Of a DNA stretch of 49,291 bases, positions 9,118-19,225 are shown in pieces. Positions within the stretch are counted from its first letter, which is position 1; every line of letters starts with the position of its first letter. Under the pieces are notes generated by a model. The model searched no databases and was not told the origin of the DNA. It saw nothing but the letters and a program-made list of their open reading frames with translations. This DNA comes from Methylobacter sp. (GTDB lineage: Bacteria; Pseudomonadota; Gammaproteobacteria; Methylococcales; Methylomonadaceae). A program made the translations under genes and the position numbers. The stretch covers positions 1 through 49,291 of the forward strand of contig NZ_SCTW01000080.1 of the NCBI RefSeq assembly GCF_004322395.1. The letters are read 5' to 3'.

Positions 9118-9615
9118 TTATTTTATCTTGCCCGATTCTTGTAGCTTTTTTAAAAAACCGGCGGAGGCTTCTTCTACCATATCCAGCACCCGCTCAAAAC
9201 CGTATTGGCCGCCGTAATAAGGATCAGGAACCTCACGCTCATTGAGATGCGGCGCATAATCGAGAAAATATTTGATTTTGGACCTGTATTGCTCGGGACA
9301 GGCATTGATTAGTATCGAATAATTTTCATCATCCATCGCCAGCAAAAAATCGAAGTCTTCAAAATCTCCATTAATGACTTGCCGGGCTCGCAAATTAGAT
9401 AAATCAATGCCCCGTTCACGGGCGGCCGATTGTGAACGCAAGTCAGGTCCATTGCCGACATGATAGGCATGAGTACCGGCTGAATCGATCGCAAAATGCG
9501 CTTCCAGGTTATGATCCTTGACTAATTTAGTAAAAACGCCTTCAGCCGTAGGTGAACGGCAAATATTGCCCATACAAACGAAAAGAACCTTAATTTTATC
9601 TTTATTTTTTAACAT
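9118..9615 (-). CDS. Low-molecular-weight protein-tyrosine phosphatase
   Basis: The P-loop CMGNICRSP near the N-terminus and the late acid motif DPYYGG are the two catalytic signatures of the family; Cys attacks phosphotyrosine and Asp protonates the leaving group. Starting at the ATG at 9615 gives a 165-residue protein of normal family length; a GTG at 9669 would add 18 Lys-rich residues not expected in the family. It is cytoplasmic and heads a probable two-gene unit with the dienelactone hydrolase. Whether it acts on signalling proteins or small phospho-esters is not visible. Confidence 0.9.
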   Translation of the reverse strand: MLKNKDKIKVLFVCMGNICRSPTAEGVFTKLVKDHNLEAHFAIDSAGTHAYHVGNGPDLRSQSAARERGIDLSNLRARQVINGDFEDFDFLLAMDDENYSILINACPEQYRSKIKYFLDYAPHLNEREVPDPYYGGQYGFERVLDMVEEASAGFLKKLQESGKIK

Positions 9616-9845
9616 CTTGTGCCATTTAAATTGAAAATTTTTGACCTGTTTTTTTATTTTTAAACTCACTTAATATCATATACTTATGATTTTATTTTGG
9701 GGAATAAAGTATTTCATGATCGCTGAAATCATATCTCCGGCGTAACATCATTAATCGCTTTGATATTGTGTCGCATATTATGGATGCTTGAGTTTTTCGA
9801 GGCGGATCGTTCGCCAATTGCTCTACCGGCTGTGCTGCATCAAGC

Positions 9846-10175
9846 TTATTTTTTATAAAAGTTAGTAGTGTAGCAAGACATAAGCAAGCCCTTAACCTTT
9901 GCTATATCATTTTGTTTGTATAGTTTACTGTCCTTATCGCTCATGGTGGGCATGAGATTTTTGGTTTCATCGGAAATACTGCTATTGCTAAAAACCGAAT
10001 CGGCTGCGCAGTTACAGTAAGTTTGGGCTTGTTCCGTTGAGCGTGTGGAACTTTCCTGTTTTATGCAGTTGTTAATGAAAGCTGATTTAACACTGCGTCC
10101 ATTACCTTTCTCCCCACTACATGCTGATAAGCCGATGCATATAGCCACTAAAAACATTGAGGTTTTCTTATTCAT
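9846..10175 (-). CDS. Small Cys-containing lipoprotein, unknown function
   Basis: A 109-residue protein not recognised by family. The signal peptide ends LSAC (anchor Cys19). The short mature part has four more Cys residues (NNCIKQ, YCNC, SCYT), which could form disulfides in the periplasm or bind a metal. It is monocistronic, with more than 170 AT-rich bases on each side. Probably real because of the well-formed lipobox and its regular N-terminal codon use. Confidence 0.6.
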   Translation of the reverse strand: MNKKTSMFLVAICIGLSACSGEKGNGRSVKSAFINNCIKQESSTRSTEQAQTYCNCAADSVFSNSSISDETKNLMPTMSDKDSKLYKQNDIAKVKGLLMSCYTTNFYKK

Positions 10176-10394
10176 ATTATTCCTTAAATTATTAATTATT
10201 GTTATGGAGTAGCTGTATCACTTATTAAATTAAGCACGCTGGGCAACGGTTGACCATATAAAGCAGATCGTTATAAATATTAAAATTCTAGTGTAACCCT
10301 GTGTTAAGACAAACTTATTTTCTATTGGTTTGGAAATACGACCTCAAGCCGCTTAGCCCATATGAAGCTTGTTGTTTCTAAACAGCGTCTTCTC

Positions 10395-12002
10395 TCAAGA
10401 ACTACATGATAGCATTGAACACCCCGGCCGTTGCCTTGCCCAATCGGGACGTTTTAAGGCAAATTCTTCCTTGCCGGGTTGTTCATCATAAGGATGGCGC
10501 AATACTTCCAGTAACTCATTAACCATCGAAAAATCACCCTGCTCTGCTTTGTCTATCGCAAGTTGAGCCATGTAGTTCCTCAGCACGTATTTGGGATTGG
10601 AAGCGTTCATGCTTTTTTGCCGCTCAGCATCGGTGATGCCGGAATTTTGAACTCGCTTTATGTAAAGCCTGAGCCAGTTGCCAAGACGTGCTTTGTAGTC
10701 ATCGGTTAATTGCTCCGTTACATAATAAGCATCCATCAGCGGCGTCATCAAAGCCTCATTGCTGAGCTCAACGTCCATAACCAGCTTAGCAAGCTTGCGA
10801 TAAAATATGGTCATGTCCGTTTCAACCGATTGCAACAGGATCAACAGCTCGGTATTTAGTTCGTTATCAATGGACGGATCATAAGCACTCAGTCCCAGCT
10901 TACCGGCGACCATAATTTGCCAGCCTCGCTCAAAAGTTTCCTTGTAGGCGTCGATCGCTTGTTGCAAAGGTTCAACCTGTTCAATCAGCGGATAAATGGC
11001 ATTGGCTAATTGTCCCAGATTCCAAAAAGCGATTTGGGGCTGGTGGCCGAAACGATACCGACGCTCAGCCGCATCGGTAGTGTTGGGCGTCCAGTTGGGA
11101 TCGTAATTTTCCAGCCAGCCGTAAGGGCCGTAATCTATAGTAAGGCCGAGTATCGACATATTATCGGTATTCATTACTCCATGAACAAAGCCGACACGCT
11201 GCCAGTGCACGATCATCTCCGCTGTTCTGCGGCAGACTTCTTCAAACCATTTAAGATAAACGTCCAGCGACGGCTCGCCCAAATGCGGAAAGTCGGTGCG
11301 AATGGTGTAGTCCAGCAGTTTTTTCAGCAGCTCAAGCTCTCCCCTGGCGGTGAAGATCTGGAAATTGCCAAAACGGGTAAACGATGGCGCAACCCGGCAC
11401 ACCACTGCGCCCGGCTCGGGTCTGGGATTGCCATTGTAAAACATATCCCTGATAACTTCCTCGCCGGTCAGTATCAGGCTCAATGCTCGCGTAGTCGGCA
11501 CACCCAGATGATACATGGCTTCGCTGCATAAAAATTCGCGCACCGAGGAGCGCAATACCGCCAAACCGTCAGCAGTCCTTGAGTAAGGTGTTTCGCCTGC
11601 GCCTTTCAGCTGTAATGTCCAATGCTCGCCTAGACGATTGAGTACTTCGCCCAGATTAATAGCTCGACCGTCACCAAGCTGTCCCGCCCAATTACCGAAC
11701 TGGTGGCCGCCGTAACAAGTTGCATAAGGATCCATGCCGGATAACAGACGATTGCCGACAAATACCTGAGTAAAGTAATCCGATTCACAATCTTCGGCGC
11801 TCAAATCCAAAAGCTCAGCAACTTCTCTGGAATAAGCGACCATTTGCGGATTGGCAACTTTAGTCGGCATTACTCGCGAATAACAAGCTCCGAATACTTG
11901 GCGACGACTATTGACGGTTTGTGGATCGGCTGGTAACTCGCGAATAAAACGGTTATCGAAGATCAACTTGTTAAGTCCGGAAATTTTTGTTTGGGAATTC
12001 AT
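10395..12002 (-). CDS. selO: Protein adenylyltransferase SelO (YdiU)
   Basis: A pseudokinase-fold enzyme that transfers AMP to protein Ser/Thr/Tyr residues during redox stress. Family landmarks are RELPADP and GACYSRV at the N-terminus, YGGHQFGNWAGQLGDGRA, LKGAGETPYSR, the metal-binding HGVMNTDNMSILG and the DFG-like DYGPYGWLE. The C-terminus ends LSCSS: bacterial enzymes carry Cys where animal SelO has selenocysteine. An ATG at 12092 would add 30 residues; the ATG at 12002 puts the conserved LIFDNRFIRELP close to the N-terminus as in relatives, so it is preferred. Single gene, divergent from the multicopper oxidase. Confidence 0.93.
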   Translation of the reverse strand: MNSQTKISGLNKLIFDNRFIRELPADPQTVNSRRQVFGACYSRVMPTKVANPQMVAYSREVAELLDLSAEDCESDYFTQVFVGNRLLSGMDPYATCYGGHQFGNWAGQLGDGRAINLGEVLNRLGEHWTLQLKGAGETPYSRTADGLAVLRSSVREFLCSEAMYHLGVPTTRALSLILTGEEVIRDMFYNGNPRPEPGAVVCRVAPSFTRFGNFQIFTARGELELLKKLLDYTIRTDFPHLGEPSLDVYLKWFEEVCRRTAEMIVHWQRVGFVHGVMNTDNMSILGLTIDYGPYGWLENYDPNWTPNTTDAAERRYRFGHQPQIAFWNLGQLANAIYPLIEQVEPLQQAIDAYKETFERGWQIMVAGKLGLSAYDPSIDNELNTELLILLQSVETDMTIFYRKLAKLVMDVELSNEALMTPLMDAYYVTEQLTDDYKARLGNWLRLYIKRVQNSGITDAERQKSMNASNPKYVLRNYMAQLAIDKAEQGDFSMVNELLEVLRHPYDEQPGKEEFALKRPDWARQRPGCSMLSCSS

Positions 12003-12220
12003 CTGTTCTGCTCTTTTCATTTGCAAGTAATTACTGACTGTTTTGGGTTGATGATGATCCTTCCGCATAGTCATAAAATCTTTAAATGACATTTTAAGCT
12101 TAATCTAGCGTTAAAAATGAATTTTCCTTGATATTCAGTTAAAATAGCCAAGTTAAAGAACCTCCGCTTTGGTTTGGCGTTGTGCGTTTTTATTTAGTTG
12201 TATTTTTTTGAGGTCGTTGT

Positions 12221-13960
12221 ATGCATAAAAATTTTCTTACCTTCATGTGCGGCGCCACTCTGCTCCTTGTACATTCTTGGAGTCAAGCGGCCAGCGATTT
12301 ACCCCCTACGTCCAAGGTAGATATGGGGCCGGTTGAAGAAGTTTGTTCCGATTTCACTTCTCCCGAATGGCGCAAAGAACAAGTTGTTGATGGTGTAAAA
12401 ATACAGGCTTCACGACTATGTAATCCCGACAATCCGGCTGATGTCGCCGCCTTTGTGAAAGGTACTAACGGCATCTCAATGAAAACGCTGATGGAAACCC
12501 AGCTTGCCGCGGACGCCGTTACCATGTCCGACGATGTCGACGGCGACGGCGATCCGGATAAAATTATTATCAAACTTGAAGTTGCGGAACTCAATGGTCA
12601 TTCGCCGGACATGAAAGACCCCACCACCACTTTCGATATAGCGCCGGGCATCCAGCCGACTTTTTGGGTCTTTGCGCCAAAAACGCGTGATATGTCTACG
12701 CTGAGTATTTATGAGCCGATAGCTAATCCACTGCTGCGCTTACCGTCACCTGTAATTCGCGTCGAACAGGATGACGTGGTCTGGCTGGTTCTGGAAAACA
12801 CCCATTATTTGCCGCATTCGATACATTTGCATGGTATCGATCATCCGTACATGGATCATAGCGGTGGCGGTAATGACGGCGTTGGGCAAACCAGCAACAT
12901 GGATACGATGCCGGGCCAAAGCAAGACTTATGTGATTAAGCCTCGTCAACCGGGCACTATGTATTACCATTGCCATGTTCAGCCACACACTCATATCCCA
13001 ATGGGCTTACAGGGTATTTTTATTGTTGAGGAAAACCGCCCCAACAACTGGGTGCAAACTCTGAATGTGGGCGCTGGTCAAGTACGCCATCCATCGGTGG
13101 CAGTGCTTGAAAAATATGCACGGGAATATGACCTGCATTATCAATCGGCCGATAAAGAATTACATGAGCTTGTGGCCAGGTCAGCTAATGATCCTCGTCT
13201 GATTGCCAAGCATATGAACATGGAATACGACACGACCGATGCCACCGACGATTATTTCATGCTGAATGGTCGCTCTTTCCCTTATACCCTAAGGGAATCG
13301 TTGATTGAAATGAAGCAGGATGAAAAAGTTAAACTGCGTGTCCTGAACGGTCACACGGAAGCCATGGCTGTGCATATCCATGGCCACAAGCCGACTATAA
13401 CTCATTATGACGGTGTCGATAACGGTCCCAGCTCTTATATCACCCGTGATGTACACGGCATGGTGCCTGCACAACGTATGGACCTCGAATTAAGCGGTGT
13501 CGATGATGGCTTGCATAGCTTTGGTCAAGGTATCTGGATGTTCCATGATCATGTTGAAAAATCGTTTACCACAAACGGCGTTGGTGAAGGCGGCGACATC
13601 AGTCTGGTCGTCTATGACGGCTTCCTTGATGAAAAAGGCATTCCCAAAGCACACGGCATGAGCCTTGCGCCCTATTTCACCAAAGGACTCTGGAAACGCA
13701 ATTATCCTATCTGGCAGGATTATGATGAGTGGCGCAGTTTAGGTCTGCCTGACCTGAAAGCGGAATACCAACCGTCTAAAGTTGCGGTACAAAACGTACA
13801 ACCTCAATGGACGCCGGCAACAACTCAGCCAGCAGCCGATCAGGAAAGTTCTGCTTTTGGAAAATTATTATTCGGCTTCATACTGGGCTTATTAAGCTAT
13901 GTGCTGATAATTAACCGGCAGATGATTTATGACCGTATACTGAAACTGCTTAATAAATAA
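12221..13960 (+). CDS. Membrane-tethered two-domain multicopper oxidase
   Basis: 579 residues: signal peptide (about 1-23), an extra N-terminal region with an EF-hand-like DDVDGDGDPDKI, cupredoxin domain 1, cupredoxin domain 2, and a C-terminal membrane anchor (about 550-570). Copper motifs are HSIHLHG and HCHVQPHTHIPMGL in domain 1 and VHIHGH plus FHDHVEKSF in domain 2. The type 1 copper Cys and Met occur only in domain 1, and domain 2 has HDH instead of HCH. That pattern fits two-domain oxidases with the mononuclear site in the first domain, which usually trimerise. It presumably oxidises copper(I), another metal or a phenolic compound in the periplasm. Confidence 0.9.
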   Translation: MHKNFLTFMCGATLLLVHSWSQAASDLPPTSKVDMGPVEEVCSDFTSPEWRKEQVVDGVKIQASRLCNPDNPADVAAFVKGTNGISMKTLMETQLAADAVTMSDDVDGDGDPDKIIIKLEVAELNGHSPDMKDPTTTFDIAPGIQPTFWVFAPKTRDMSTLSIYEPIANPLLRLPSPVIRVEQDDVVWLVLENTHYLPHSIHLHGIDHPYMDHSGGGNDGVGQTSNMDTMPGQSKTYVIKPRQPGTMYYHCHVQPHTHIPMGLQGIFIVEENRPNNWVQTLNVGAGQVRHPSVAVLEKYAREYDLHYQSADKELHELVARSANDPRLIAKHMNMEYDTTDATDDYFMLNGRSFPYTLRESLIEMKQDEKVKLRVLNGHTEAMAVHIHGHKPTITHYDGVDNGPSSYITRDVHGMVPAQRMDLELSGVDDGLHSFGQGIWMFHDHVEKSFTTNGVGEGGDISLVVYDGFLDEKGIPKAHGMSLAPYFTKGLWKRNYPIWQDYDEWRSLGLPDLKAEYQPSKVAVQNVQPQWTPATTQPAADQESSAFGKLLFGFILGLLSYVLIINRQMIYDRILKLLNK

Positions 13961-13980
13961 CTTAACTCGTCGCAAATAGA

Positions 13981-14010
13981 GGCCTTGCTTACATGAATGT
14001 AAGCAAGGCC
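13981..14010. terminator. Near-perfect hairpin after the multicopper oxidase gene
   Basis: GGCCTTGCTTACAT is followed by two bases and its exact reverse complement, giving a very stable stem. It lies 20 bases after the oxidase stop and before the sensor gene. No T-run follows on either strand, so it may terminate inefficiently or act as a processing or attenuation structure. Confidence 0.6.
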
Positions 14011-14135
14011 AGTGAGCAAAAATGCAGGAGCAATCCCAAAGCTTCGCATTGCAATTTCTACATTTATTTCCAATCTTAATCCACGAACATTCAGGCAGAG
14101 GCCACCGGATTTTGCCTATGCGTTGCGCAAAAAAA

Positions 14136-17100
14136 ATGATTAAGCGTAAAAAGTGGATTACTCCAAACATGATGCAAATCCGTGCCACGCTTTTTATGGC
14201 ATTGCTATGTCCATGCTTTTTGGCATTGGCGGAACCTATCCACTTACAGTTACGCTGGCATCATCAGTTTCAATTTGCCGGATATTATGCCGCACTGGAA
14301 AAAGGTTATTATAAAGCTGCGGGACTCGACGTAATTATCCACGAAGGAAGTCCGGCAAAAAAGCCGCTACAGGAAGTTCTTCAAGGACATGCCCAATACG
14401 GTGAAGCCAATAGCGAATTATTACTGGAACGGCTACGCGGCGCACCACTCGTCGCCTTGGCTGCGGTATATCAGCATTCTCCTTCGGTGTTAATCGCCCG
14501 AAAAGATGCCGGAATTTTTTCGCCTGACGGTTTAGTCGGAAAAAAAATCATGTTGCTGGATAAAACCGTCGATGCTGATTTCGTCGCGATGTTCAATAAT
14601 GAGGGCATAGACATAAGCCGCCTTCATGTCATCCCCAGTAGTTATGAAATTCGCGATTTAGTTGACGGCAAAGTCGACGCATTTAATTCTTACCTAAGCA
14701 ACGAACCTTATTTTCTAAAGCAGCAAGGCGTTGAGTTCACCGTGCTCAACCCCCGCAATTATGGTGTCGACTTCTACAGCGATATTCTGTTTACCACGGA
14801 AGAAGAACTAAAACAGCATCCCGAACGCGTGAAAGCGTTTCGTCAGGCCAGTCTTGAAGGATGGTATTACGCAATGGATCATCCGCAGGAAATTATCGAT
14901 CTGCTGCTCAATAAATATAAAGTCAACAAATCCAGAGACCATCTTGAATTTGAAGCCGATGCAATCCGTTCATTGATAATACCGGATGTCATCGATCTGG
15001 GGCACATGAATCCCTGGCGCTGGCGGCACATGGCTGAAACGTTCGTCAAGGCAGGTATGGTTGAAAACGATAAGCTTCTACAAGATTTCAGCTATGATCC
15101 CAACCCCAAAGCCGACCAAGACAAGCTGCGCCAATATATCAAAATTGCCGCCGTTATTACCCTATTAACCAGCGTTATTGCCTTAATTCTATTAGCTGCC
15201 TATAGGTCGCTAAAACGAAAAAATAAAATAGCCGCCCGTAACGAAAAGCTTTTACGTTTGGCGCATGAGGCGGCAGGTATAGGTTACTACGTGACCGACT
15301 TAGCGACCGGTCAGTGGGAAAGCTCACCTCTTCTTGATCAGATTTTCGGTATCGATGCTCACTATGAACGGAACATTCAGAATTGGAAAAAATTGATTGA
15401 TCCTGAATACCGTCAGCATGTGCTTGATCACTATCGGGAAATAATCAATAACCGCGAACGCTTCACGATGGAGTATGCGGTTATTCGTCCAAGCGACGGC
15501 AAAATACGCTGGGTAATCGATTATGGCGATATCGAATACGACAAAACCGGCAATCCCGTACAACTAGTGGGTACCATTCAGGATATTACTGAGCGCAAAC
15601 AAGCCGAAGCTGCGCTACGTGAAAGCGAGGACGCATTTCGACACCTGTTTGAAGATTCCAGCGACCCCATTTTACTCCTCAAACAAGGTGTGTTCATTGA
15701 TTGCAATGTAGCCGCATTAACCCAACTCGGCTATCACTCAAAATCGGAACTAATCAATTGCAGACCCGCTGAAATATCGCCTGACCATCAACCCGATGGA
15801 CGAAACTCAGTAGAGAAAGAGGCTGAAATGATAGCCACTGCCCTTCGGGTGGGCTACCACAGGTTCGAATGGCTACATGTCAGGGCCAATGGCTCACTGC
15901 TTCCTGTCGAGGTATCTCTAACACCTATGACAGTGCATGGCGAGCTTATTATCCATGTCTGTTGGCGAGACATTACCGAGCGCAAAGTCGTCGAAAATAA
16001 ATTACGTAGCCGCACCGATGAACTGGCGCTACAGAATCAAATTCTTCAACAAATTAATCAAGGGGCCGACCTAACCAACGTACTGAATGAGTTAACACAT
16101 CAAATTGAAGTGCTGCATCCCAACATGTTGTGCTCAATTTTATTGTTGGATGAAGACAATAAGCATCTGCGCCATGGCGCAGCTCCCAGCTTACCCGATT
16201 TTTACAATCAAGCCATTGATGGCCTGGCAATTGGCAATGGCGTCGGATCTTGCGGCACGGCAGCGTATCTCGGTGAAAGTGTCATCATTGAAGATGTGCA
16301 AGCTCATCCTTATTGGGAACCGTTTCGCGATCTCGCCAGACAAGCCAATCTGCAAGCCTGCTGGTCGCGGCCGATTAAAAATAATCAAGGCCGCGTACTC
16401 GGGACTTTCGCCATCTATCATCGACAGCCGGCACAACCAACGGATGCCGAAATCAGCTTGATTGACCACTATACCAATCTAGCGCAACTGGCTATTGAAC
16501 GAAATCAGTCAATGATACAAATAGCGGAATCTTTATCAATACTGAAAGCCACCTTAGAATCCGCCGATGAAGCCATTCTGTCTGTGGATATGAACAACAA
16601 TTGGCTGTTGCATAACCAAAAGTTTCTTGATTTATGGCAAATTCCTAATGAAACCGCCGCTAACGAAATAGGCACTGAAAAACTGCCGTACGAGTCCAGC
16701 TACATTAAAAATCAACTTAAAGATGCTGAAGCTTTCTCCAGCAAAGTCAAGGAATTGTATGCAACCCCGGAAGCTCAATCTTTCGATGTTATTGAGTTTA
16801 AGGATGGAAGAATCGTTGAGCGGAATTCCATCCCACAAATGATTAATAATAAAGTAGTAGGTAGAGTTTGGAGCTTTCGCAACGTTACTGAGCAAAAACT
16901 GGCCGAGGCAGAGCTTCGCATCGCCGCAACCGCTTTCGAATCGCAGGAAGCCATGTCCATCTCCGATGCCAATCAGGTAATTCTGAAAGTCAACAAGGCA
17001 TTCATACGCATCACCGGCTATAGTCCGGAGGATGTCATTGGACAAACTCACGCTGTGCTTAAGTCGGGGCGGCAGAACGTCTATTTCTACCAAGCATTGC

Positions 17101-18599
17101 AGCATAGCCTAAAACAGAATGGCTACTGGGAGGGCGAAATATGGAACCGGCGCAAAAACGGGGACGTCTATCCCGCATGGCTTAGCATTACCACGGTTAC
17201 CGATTCGAATAACCGGATTACTAACTACGTTGCCTCTTTTGCCGACATTACCAAGGACAAGGAAGCTGAAGAAACCATTCATAACTTGGCTTATTACGAC
17301 CCGCTCACCTCACTCCCCAATCGTCGCTTACTATGGGAGCGATTGAAACATGGCATTGAACTAGAGCGGCGTGACAGCAAACACCTGGCGTTGCTGATGC
17401 TTGACCTGGACCGTTTCAAAATAGTTAACGACAGTATGGGACATTTGGCCGGTGACGAGTTGCTTCAACAAGTTGCCGCCCGTATCAAAACAAAATTGCG
17501 TGAAGTTGACATGGTCGCTCGTTTAGGAGGCGATGAGTTTGTTGTGCTGTTGGAAGATATCGCTCATCCGGAAGACGCGGCGCGCGTCGCAGAAGCTATT
17601 GTTTCCGACTTAAGTAAGCCTTTTCAATTACTGCAAAGCAACAATGCTCATCCTGAATTAAGCCGAAAGGTGAGAATTGGAGCCAGTATAGGCATTAGCT
17701 TGTTTCCGCAACATGGCGACAGCCCTGAAACACTGATGGATAACGCTGACATTGCGCTCTATCGGGCTAAAGACGAAGGGCGCGGCTGTTTTGCCTATTT
17801 TTCCGAGGAATTTACCCTTATTGCTCGTGAGCGTATCGCAATGGAAGCCCGTCTACGGCGCGCCACTGAACAACAGGAATTATGCGTTTATTACCAGGCG
17901 CAAATTGACATCGACAGTGACCGGATAATCGGCGCCGAAGCGTTGGTACGCTGGAAAGATCCCTCCGAAGGACTGATTTCGCCAAGCAGCTTTATCCCCA
18001 TTGCCGAAGAAACCGGCCTTATTGTAGAAATTGGCGCCTGGGTGCTACGCGAGACTTGCCTACAAGGCCGACGCTGGATAGATGCCGGTTTGCCGCCACT
18101 AACTTTAGCGGTCAACGTTTCTCCTCATCAGTTCCGTCGAAGCGACATCAGTGCTCTCGTAGCCGAGGTGTTGCACGAAACCGGCTTCCCTGCTGAGCTA
18201 TTAGAGCTGGAATTAACTGAAAGCGGCTTAATGGAAAACGAAGAAAAAACTGTCGAAGTACTCAATAATCTTCGTGCTCAAGGCGTCCGTCTTGCTATTG
18301 ACGACTTCGGCACCGGTTATTCGTCGCTAGCCAATCTCAAGCGTTTCCCTTTAGATGTGCTGAAAATAGATAAGAGCTTCATTGATGATATTCCTTCGCT
18401 GCAAGACGATATGGAAATTACCGCGACGATTGTTGCAATGGGACATATTTTAGGATTCAAAGTGCTAGCCGAAGGCGTAGAAACGCTTGAACAATTGGCA
18501 TTTTTGCGGGAAAAAGGCTGCGACACTTATCAGGGTTTTATTAAAAGTAAACCCCTGCCGGCCGAAGAATTTGTCCGATTACTGCGCGAGCAAGTCTAA
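14136..18599 (+). CDS. Periplasmic-binding-domain PAS/GAF GGDEF-EAL c-di-GMP protein
   Basis: About 1490 residues in one chain: a signal peptide, an NMT1/THI5-like substrate-binding domain (LRWHHQFQFAGYYAALEKGY onward, some 230 residues), a membrane helix (AAVITLLTSVIALILLAA), two PAS domains, a GAF domain (ILQQINQGADLTNVLNELTH onward), two more PAS domains, then GGDEF and EAL. The GGDEF motif (RLGGDEFVVLL) is intact, as are the EAL catalytic segments (AEALVRW, ELTESGLM, DDFGTGYSSL, EGVETLEQ), so both synthesis and breakdown of c-di-GMP look possible. The outer domain resembles binders of thiamine precursors or sulfonates and probably senses a small nutrient. The ATG at 14136 places the signal peptide near the N-terminus; ATGs at 14022 and 14172 are alternatives. 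Confidence 0.92.
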   Translation: MIKRKKWITPNMMQIRATLFMALLCPCFLALAEPIHLQLRWHHQFQFAGYYAALEKGYYKAAGLDVIIHEGSPAKKPLQEVLQGHAQYGEANSELLLERLRGAPLVALAAVYQHSPSVLIARKDAGIFSPDGLVGKKIMLLDKTVDADFVAMFNNEGIDISRLHVIPSSYEIRDLVDGKVDAFNSYLSNEPYFLKQQGVEFTVLNPRNYGVDFYSDILFTTEEELKQHPERVKAFRQASLEGWYYAMDHPQEIIDLLLNKYKVNKSRDHLEFEADAIRSLIIPDVIDLGHMNPWRWRHMAETFVKAGMVENDKLLQDFSYDPNPKADQDKLRQYIKIAAVITLLTSVIALILLAAYRSLKRKNKIAARNEKLLRLAHEAAGIGYYVTDLATGQWESSPLLDQIFGIDAHYERNIQNWKKLIDPEYRQHVLDHYREIINNRERFTMEYAVIRPSDGKIRWVIDYGDIEYDKTGNPVQLVGTIQDITERKQAEAALRESEDAFRHLFEDSSDPILLLKQGVFIDCNVAALTQLGYHSKSELINCRPAEISPDHQPDGRNSVEKEAEMIATALRVGYHRFEWLHVRANGSLLPVEVSLTPMTVHGELIIHVCWRDITERKVVENKLRSRTDELALQNQILQQINQGADLTNVLNELTHQIEVLHPNMLCSILLLDEDNKHLRHGAAPSLPDFYNQAIDGLAIGNGVGSCGTAAYLGESVIIEDVQAHPYWEPFRDLARQANLQACWSRPIKNNQGRVLGTFAIYHRQPAQPTDAEISLIDHYTNLAQLAIERNQSMIQIAESLSILKATLESADEAILSVDMNNNWLLHNQKFLDLWQIPNETAANEIGTEKLPYESSYIKNQLKDAEAFSSKVKELYATPEAQSFDVIEFKDGRIVERNSIPQMINNKVVGRVWSFRNVTEQKLAEAELRIAATAFESQEAMSISDANQVILKVNKAFIRITGYSPEDVIGQTHAVLKSGRQNVYFYQALQHSLKQNGYWEGEIWNRRKNGDVYPAWLSITTVTDSNNRITNYVASFADITKDKEAEETIHNLAYYDPLTSLPNRRLLWERLKHGIELERRDSKHLALLMLDLDRFKIVNDSMGHLAGDELLQQVAARIKTKLREVDMVARLGGDEFVVLLEDIAHPEDAARVAEAIVSDLSKPFQLLQSNNAHPELSRKVRIGASIGISLFPQHGDSPETLMDNADIALYRAKDEGRGCFAYFSEEFTLIARERIAMEARLRRATEQQELCVYYQAQIDIDSDRIIGAEALVRWKDPSEGLISPSSFIPIAEETGLIVEIGAWVLRETCLQGRRWIDAGLPPLTLAVNVSPHQFRRSDISALVAEVLHETGFPAELLELELTESGLMENEEKTVEVLNNLRAQGVRLAIDDFGTGYSSLANLKRFPLDVLKIDKSFIDDIPSLQDDMEITATIVAMGHILGFKVLAEGVETLEQLAFLREKGCDTYQGFIKSKPLPAEEFVRLLREQV

Positions 18600-18721
18600 A
18601 TATTAGCCGTTGATCCTAAAAATCGGTTAACTAAAGTGAATCCCGGAATCCGGACAGCAGTTTAAGCTATGCTCTGTTGAAAAATAAGAGCCAGGAAAAA
18701 AGCGAAAGCAACTGCAATCCA

Positions 18722-19225
18722 TTATAAGGGGGGCGGCAAAATCGGTTCGACGCCTTCAAACTCTGCCTCGGGATGATGTTTTATTACAAGTTGCTTAATA
18801 GTTTCTATACGCTCCGTAGGGATATCAACCAGGACCAAAAGTTCGCCTTGTTCGATGGCCTCTTCAAACTGCTTTAATCTTGTATTGCCTGAATTCATAC
18901 CCATTAAACCGTTCATCATGGATCCGATGGTTGCGCCTGCCATAATAATCCCTAAAAGCGGCCCTCCCGCAATTGCAAATCCCGCAAGGCGCAAACCGAC
19001 TAATCCGGCCAATAATCCGGTGGTGCCGCCTAATGCGACTCCTCGCTCAAGTGCGGGAATAAAATCGGTTTTTATGCTTACCCCGGCTTCAGGTAGACCT
19101 TCAAGCGGCGTGTCTCTTTTCGCCAGAACATGAATATCGTTTTCTTCTATTCCTTCAGATCGGAGTTCGTCGACAATTTTATGGGTCATAGCAATATTGG
19201 GAACTAAAAAATAGATTCTACTCAT
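18722..19225 (-). CDS. DUF1269-type glycine-rich membrane protein
   Basis: 167 residues from the ATG at 19225, which follows a good ribosome binding site (AAGGAG, 6 bases before the start); an upstream in-frame ATG at 19270 has none. A ferredoxin-like N-terminal half (MSRIYFLVPNIAMTHKIVDE) leads into a Gly/Ala-rich hydrophobic stretch (about 75-120) and a second alpha/beta segment (EQGELLVLVDIPTERIETI). This is the layout of DUF1269/general-stress proteins. Function unknown; probably membrane-associated. Convergent with the c-di-GMP gene. Confidence 0.75.
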   Translation of the reverse strand: MSRIYFLVPNIAMTHKIVDELRSEGIEENDIHVLAKRDTPLEGLPEAGVSIKTDFIPALERGVALGGTTGLLAGLVGLRLAGFAIAGGPLLGIIMAGATIGSMMNGLMGMNSGNTRLKQFEEAIEQGELLVLVDIPTERIETIKQLVIKHHPEAEFEGVEPILPPPL

